Shown: one piece after another, positions 60,230 through 64,000 of the stretch
How the letters are laid out: each line of letters starts with the position of its first letter
Position numbering within the stretch: the first letter of the stretch is position 1
NCBI GenBank assembly: GCA_002946415.1
Contig: NJPS01000043.1
Coordinates: 744,001-808,000, forward strand
DNA: 64,000 nucleotides
Direction of reading: 5' to 3'
Origin: Rutstroemia sp. NJR-2017a BVV2
Lineage: Eukaryota > Ascomycota > Leotiomycetes > Helotiales > Rutstroemiaceae
Made by a program: the position numbers and the translations under genes
Notes under the pieces: model-generated
Database searches by the model: none
What the model saw: only the letters and a program-made list of their open reading frames with translations
Told to the model about the DNA's origin: nothing

Positions 60230-62378
60230 TCACTCACCACATTCGTTGATACCGAGTATTGAGTTGAGATCCATCGGATCAACGGCCGTATACTGATGCC
60301 CCGGACAAGCAATGTTACAATCCTTGGCGCCCTTCTTGAAGACTTGGTCCGCGGCCTCAAACAATTCGGTAGCCTCAACGCCTTCAGCGGCCTCCCCCAC
60401 ATAGGGTATAACAAACGCCAGGGCCGTGGCGGCACCCTGGAGGGCCTCGTTCCACACAACACACACAACATCGCCCAAGGCGATGAGGATCTTGGCGGCG
60501 ATTTCGGCAGCCACTACACTGCAGGTGCAAAAGGCCTTGTCCACGTAGGTGGAGGCGAAGCCGACGCTGAGCGCTTGGGGGTCGTTGGCGAGCATTTGCG
60601 CACACCCGGCTGTGCAATCATTGGCTGTTTGGCAGCTATTGGGAGATTAGCATTGAATCGATAAGAAGAGAAGAAGAATTAAAATGAAAACTTACGATGG
60701 CCGCGCTTCGTTGGCTAATCTGTTACACTCTTCTACATCGTTGCATGCTGCGGTTCCGGTGGGAATCGCAAGTTGTAGTGTGTTTGCGGGAAGTGAAGTA
60801 GAAGCAGTTGTGCTCGTCGCAGTGGTTGGTGATGCTGGGCAAGGCGCCTGGCCGAGATTAGGGCCGCAACCGGGTCCAACTACGGCTGTTGTTGATGTTG
60901 TCGGATTCGCGGTAGAAGTGCTGCTAAAGACGCAGCTGCCACCGACACTCTGGCGTCTCACTCTGATCTTTCTTGCGGGTTGAGTGGCAAATTTCTGGTG
61001 CAGTGCCTGGATCGATGCGTCGACTTTACCCATGAAAGACTCAAAGTCATTAGTCGTAAGCGGGTCCAAGTCTCGGAACTCAAACAAAGGCACAGCGCGC
61101 TGGGAATTGTACATCCGTTCAGTCGCTGCCTCCAGTCCACCGATAGACCCATCATAGTTCTTATCGAAAGCGGTCAGTGAGTCTGGTTTCGGATTGCCGA
61201 GAGCGATATCTTGAATCCATTCCTTGATGTTGACGGTCTGGGGGTTGATGAGATCACGGAAACCCTCGCCGTTAAAAGCGTACTGCAACGCTGCAAATTT
61301 CGTGCCAGGCACTGGGCTTGCCATGGTCCCTGTACAGTAGTCGGTATCAAGCCTGCATGTCGTTAGTTATGCAAGCAAATTGGCTCGGGTTACTCTACTT
61401 ACGTGACTTGTTTTTTGGAATCCGTCTTATAGCAGGCAAGTGTGTTAAACACATCGAATAAAGGGATCGTGAATTTGGAGCTGACTTGCGCATAAATCGT
61501 GGTGAATTCCGTTTGTGGCATGAACGTCAGCCAATGCTTGGGGCTCACATCCGGAGCTTGCACCAGGTTTGCTGCTTTCGCAAAGGACAAGATCAAGGTA
61601 CAGAAGCCAAGCATGTCACCAGTGACCGTGCTGGCATCGATCTTAAGCGAGGCAGGCTGGAAGTAGCCCTGGGTCACGAGCTGGATGTTTTGGCCAGTTG
61701 TAAATGAAGTCTGGCCGTTAAGGATGTTCCGTTCGGCCTCTAGGTCGTCTGTTAAGATTACATTCTCTTCCATAAGAGAGTACATGGCCTCGAGAGGCAT
61801 AGGTGCAGTCACCTGTGGCACCCACTGGATAGCACCTATATTCGTGTCTTCTTTCAGACCATTGACGGTCCAAGGATTACATTGCGGGTAATCCAAGATT
61901 GTAACTTGGTTTGGAGGGCTCTCATTCCACGGTGTCCAACCAATCTGAAAACGTTAGTAAGTCATTTGGCCTGTAATAAAGCACTTACGAAGTCTCTTAC
62001 AGCTGCTGCACCGGCGGCCGCAGCGCTTCCATCTCCAACTTTGATACTTTTGCCGTCCAGAATGTACTCCGAGTTGAGTTTTCCTGCCCCAAGTTCTAAT
62101 GATCCCGTGTCTACTGATAGTGCAAAGTTTGTTCCGGACCGGCCCTGTACTAGCTTGCGTTTTGCAGCAAACGTATCTTCAAGGCTGCAAGCAGAGTTGG
62201 AGAATTGGACCAGTGGTGTCTCAAACTCGGCTCCAATATCTGCGTCTCCAGTGACAGTAGGTCCATCATTGAACACAGACATCTCTATGTCCTCGAACAC
62301 ATCTTGGCAATCAGTAGGGGCACGCGGAATAACAGCACCATTGACGGCAAGCAAAAGAAATATGAAGAAGAAAAGCAT
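60230..62378 (-). CDS. Large secreted protein of unknown function with an EF-hand-like loop
   Basis: Four exons (62378-61989, 61944-61403, 61352-60696, 60635-60230; introns 44, 50 and 60 bp) encode 664 residues. The N-terminus MLFFFIFLLLAVNGAVIP is a clear signal peptide. No other membrane segment is convincing. A perfect EF-hand loop pattern, DKNYDGSIGGLE (61130-61165), suggests calcium binding. A Thr/Ser/Pro/Ala-rich linker (SSTSTANPTTSTTAVV) precedes a Cys-rich C-terminal domain. That domain contains CNDVEECNRLA, CQTANDCTAGCAQM, FCTCSVV and CNIACPGHQY, probably disulfide-bonded. I recognise no named family. A TATA box sits ~90 bp upstream. It could be a cell-wall or host-facing protein; that is inference. 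Confidence 0.8.
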
Positions 62379-62465
62379 GATAGGCTTGAATCACAGGTAA
62401 TAAAAGAAGAGTAGATAGGATAATTTGTTATTATTGCTTCAAGTATAAACTTGGCATCTAAAAGG

Positions 62466-62473
62466 CTTATATA
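62466..62473 (-). promoter_or_regulatory. TATA box of the secreted-protein gene
   Basis: TATATAAG (minus strand) lies about 90 bp upstream of the ATG at 62378. Confidence 0.55.
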
Positions 62474-62741
62474 TGCAGTACCACGCACTCTAGGAAGTAT
62501 AACATCTTCTATTTTATGAAGCTGAATTCCAGTCCCTGTGTATTTTCACTGATCTCACTATTCAGCTCATCGCGGCCGCACGACACTACCTCTATACTTC
62601 GTACAAGCGAGTGTCAGACCAGAAGAATAATCTTCAACCAAACCGTCCCCAGTATACGGCACAGCTGTCTAAGCATATGTGAGGGGTTCGTGATCGTGTT
62701 GAAATGGAGGCGGAGGGCACCAATATATAGGCCAGGGTACA

Positions 62742-63134
62742 TGTTACGATTGCTTGTCTTCTGAGTCACGTGGAAGTGGTCAGGATCTCGAATACTATAA
62801 GCTGTCAGGCTTCTAGTATTATCGTAGGGTTTATCATTGATAACAGTCACACAGGAAATCGATCGTAATTGCAATAGTAAGTAAAGAAGTAGTAGTTGTC
62901 GTTGAGCACGAAACTCCATATACTAAAGAAACATATTCTGCTTATATATACCTTCGTTCTCTGAGAGCCCGAGGAGCACTCAGGATCCATCCGCTCCCAG
63001 AAGCCTTAGGAGCGCTCAGGATTCGTCCGCTCCTGGGGATCATGTGACTACCATTGCAAGGTTCTACTGTGATTGGCTTACTCCAACCACTGAGCCTAAG
63101 GTCCCCACGGTCACATATTTGTCACTTCGTAACA
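62742..63134 (+). mobile_element. Solo-LTR-like element B
   Basis: The element starts TGTTACG and ends CGTAACA, perfect terminal inverted ends of LTR type (TG...CA). It shares block order with element A at 53240: TCACGTGGAAGTGGTCAG, CATATTCTGCTTATATA, GGTTCTACT, GAGCCTAAGGTCC, TTCGTAACA. It contains a direct repeat around GAGC(A/G)CTCAGGAT and a GGAGCG/CGCTCC stem. No coding interior is present, as expected of a solo LTR. No obvious target-site duplication is seen. Confidence 0.65.
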
Positions 63135-63549
63135 ACAGGATGCGTCTCGCTACGCAGGGACAGACGTTAGCTATCCCGAAAATTACAATCGTATCGTCGC
63201 TGTCGTGTCTGATTGTAGAAAGCGCCAATTCATAAAATAATAGGACCCCTTGGTTTCTGAGCCTCACTATAATAATGAGAAGTTATGGCTAGTCTTGTGG
63301 CGGTCCTGGCGCTCTGGTTCATACGACGCCGCCACATAGGTTGGTTCTGATATCTGTTATTGGCGGACTTCGGCTGGACATCACACTGGTTTACAACGCT
63401 CCTTATCTGAAGGAACTAGAATATTCCAGATAATTGTCGAGCGTTGACAGAAAATATATAAATACCAAGTTCCCCAAGCCCCTCTCTATCAAAGTTATGA
63501 AAATAAATAGATACAAGGTATATCATTGCTATACAAGTTAACCAATGTC
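63135..63549. other. Intergenic downstream of the TPR gene
   Basis: No gene is seen; some sequence may be repeat-derived. Confidence 0.4.
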
Positions 63550-64000
63550 CTATCGTAAGCCAAGTTTTCGGAATAGTTGGAAGCGTTTTGACTTAGATGT
63601 AGTTTCTTTAGATCTCTTAGAATCATCAATAACTGCTAAGGCTTTGTCTCTTATATGGGCATCCAAAGTACCCAGTTTGTCTCGTAGTTTCTGAGACTGT
63701 GGATGGTCAGGTCCAACGACTTTCCTGTACCCAGCAAAAGCCTTTATATACATTATCCTAGCCTTAGGTATATCAGCTTGAGTTTCGAAGACAGAGCCAA
63801 GTCCCCACACTGTGTTCAATGCTGGGATGTAAGTAGTAATATTCTCTTCACCAACAGCCTTCTTATACCCAGCCAGCGCCCGCTCGTACATCGACTCGGC
63901 CGCCGCAAGCTTACCCTGGTTCGTGTAGAGGCGCCCGAGGTTGTTGACTGTATCGAGTGTCAATATATGCTCTGTGCCGAGCGCCTTCTCGTACCCAGCT
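63550..64000 (-). CDS. C-terminus of a kinesin-light-chain-type TPR protein (partial)
   Basis: The open frame runs off the right edge and ends at 63550. It contains 42-residue repeats typical of TPR_10/TPR_12: TLDTVNNLGRLYTNQGKLAAAESMYERALAGYKKAVG, then a more diverged copy and AFAGYRKVVGPDHPQSQKL. The tail is basic and lysine-rich. In filamentous fungi such repeats are often the C-terminal sensor of NB-ARC or NACHT NLR-like proteins, or of proteins with a lipase/phosphorylase-type head. The head domain lies outside the window, so the type is not determined. Confidence 0.8.
   Translation of the reverse strand, partial: AGYEKALGTEHILTLDTVNNLGRLYTNQGKLAAAESMYERALAGYKKAVGEENITTYIPALNTVWGLGSVFETQADIPKARIMYIKAFAGYRKVVGPDHPQSQKLRDKLGTLDAHIRDKALAVIDDSKRSKETTSKSKRFQLFRKLGLR

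Overview
The window is nuclear DNA of a filamentous ascomycete (Pezizomycotina). Genes are split by many 44-90 bp GT...AG introns with recognisable CTAAC/CTAAT branch sites. It holds a non-reducing polyketide synthase gene cluster, a HET-domain gene, and intron-containing nuclear tRNA genes. The gene set fits a leotiomycete-like plant-associated fungus, but the class is an inference. All exon boundaries below were derived by hand from splice sites and reading frame.

Layout. 1-4.6 kb: essentially gene-free, packed with microsatellites and pyrimidine-rich DNA. 4.6-9.5 kb: a divergent aromatic-ring catabolic pair, an intradiol (hydroxyquinol-type) dioxygenase and a FAD phenol-hydroxylase-type monooxygenase. 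10.3-26.8 kb: a compact 1,8-dihydroxynaphthalene (DHN) melanin cluster. It contains scytalone dehydratase, a hydroxynaphthalene reductase, two divergent Zn2Cys6 regulators and a 2140-residue SAT-KS-AT-PT-ACP-ACP-TE polyketide synthase. 26.8-31.0 kb: gene-poor. 31.0-37.3 kb: a multi-pass membrane protein (DUF3112-like), an MFS drug-type transporter and a small alpha/beta hydrolase. 39.1-49.3 kb: three intron-bearing tRNA-Lys(CTT) genes, a tRNA relic and a ~165 bp tandem repeat, interleaved with conserved housekeeping genes (RTC4-domain protein, dynactin subunit 2/dynamitin, sucrose/H+ symporter). 49.3-64 kb: an accessory region with a HET-ankyrin gene, two solo-LTR-like elements, an orphan zinc-finger fragment, a frameshifted repeat-rich tail-anchored protein gene, a 92-residue membrane microprotein, a large secreted protein, and the edge of a TPR gene.

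How the genes work together. The PKS would make a polyhydroxynaphthalene, the reductase and dehydratase act alternately to give DHN, and the two regulators between them probably control the set. No Ayg1-type chain-shortening hydrolase or laccase is visible, so the polymerising steps must be encoded elsewhere. The dioxygenase and monooxygenase next to the cluster would form a ring-opening module. Whether they belong to the melanin cluster is open. The last 15 kb has the marks of a fast-evolving allorecognition/secretome region.
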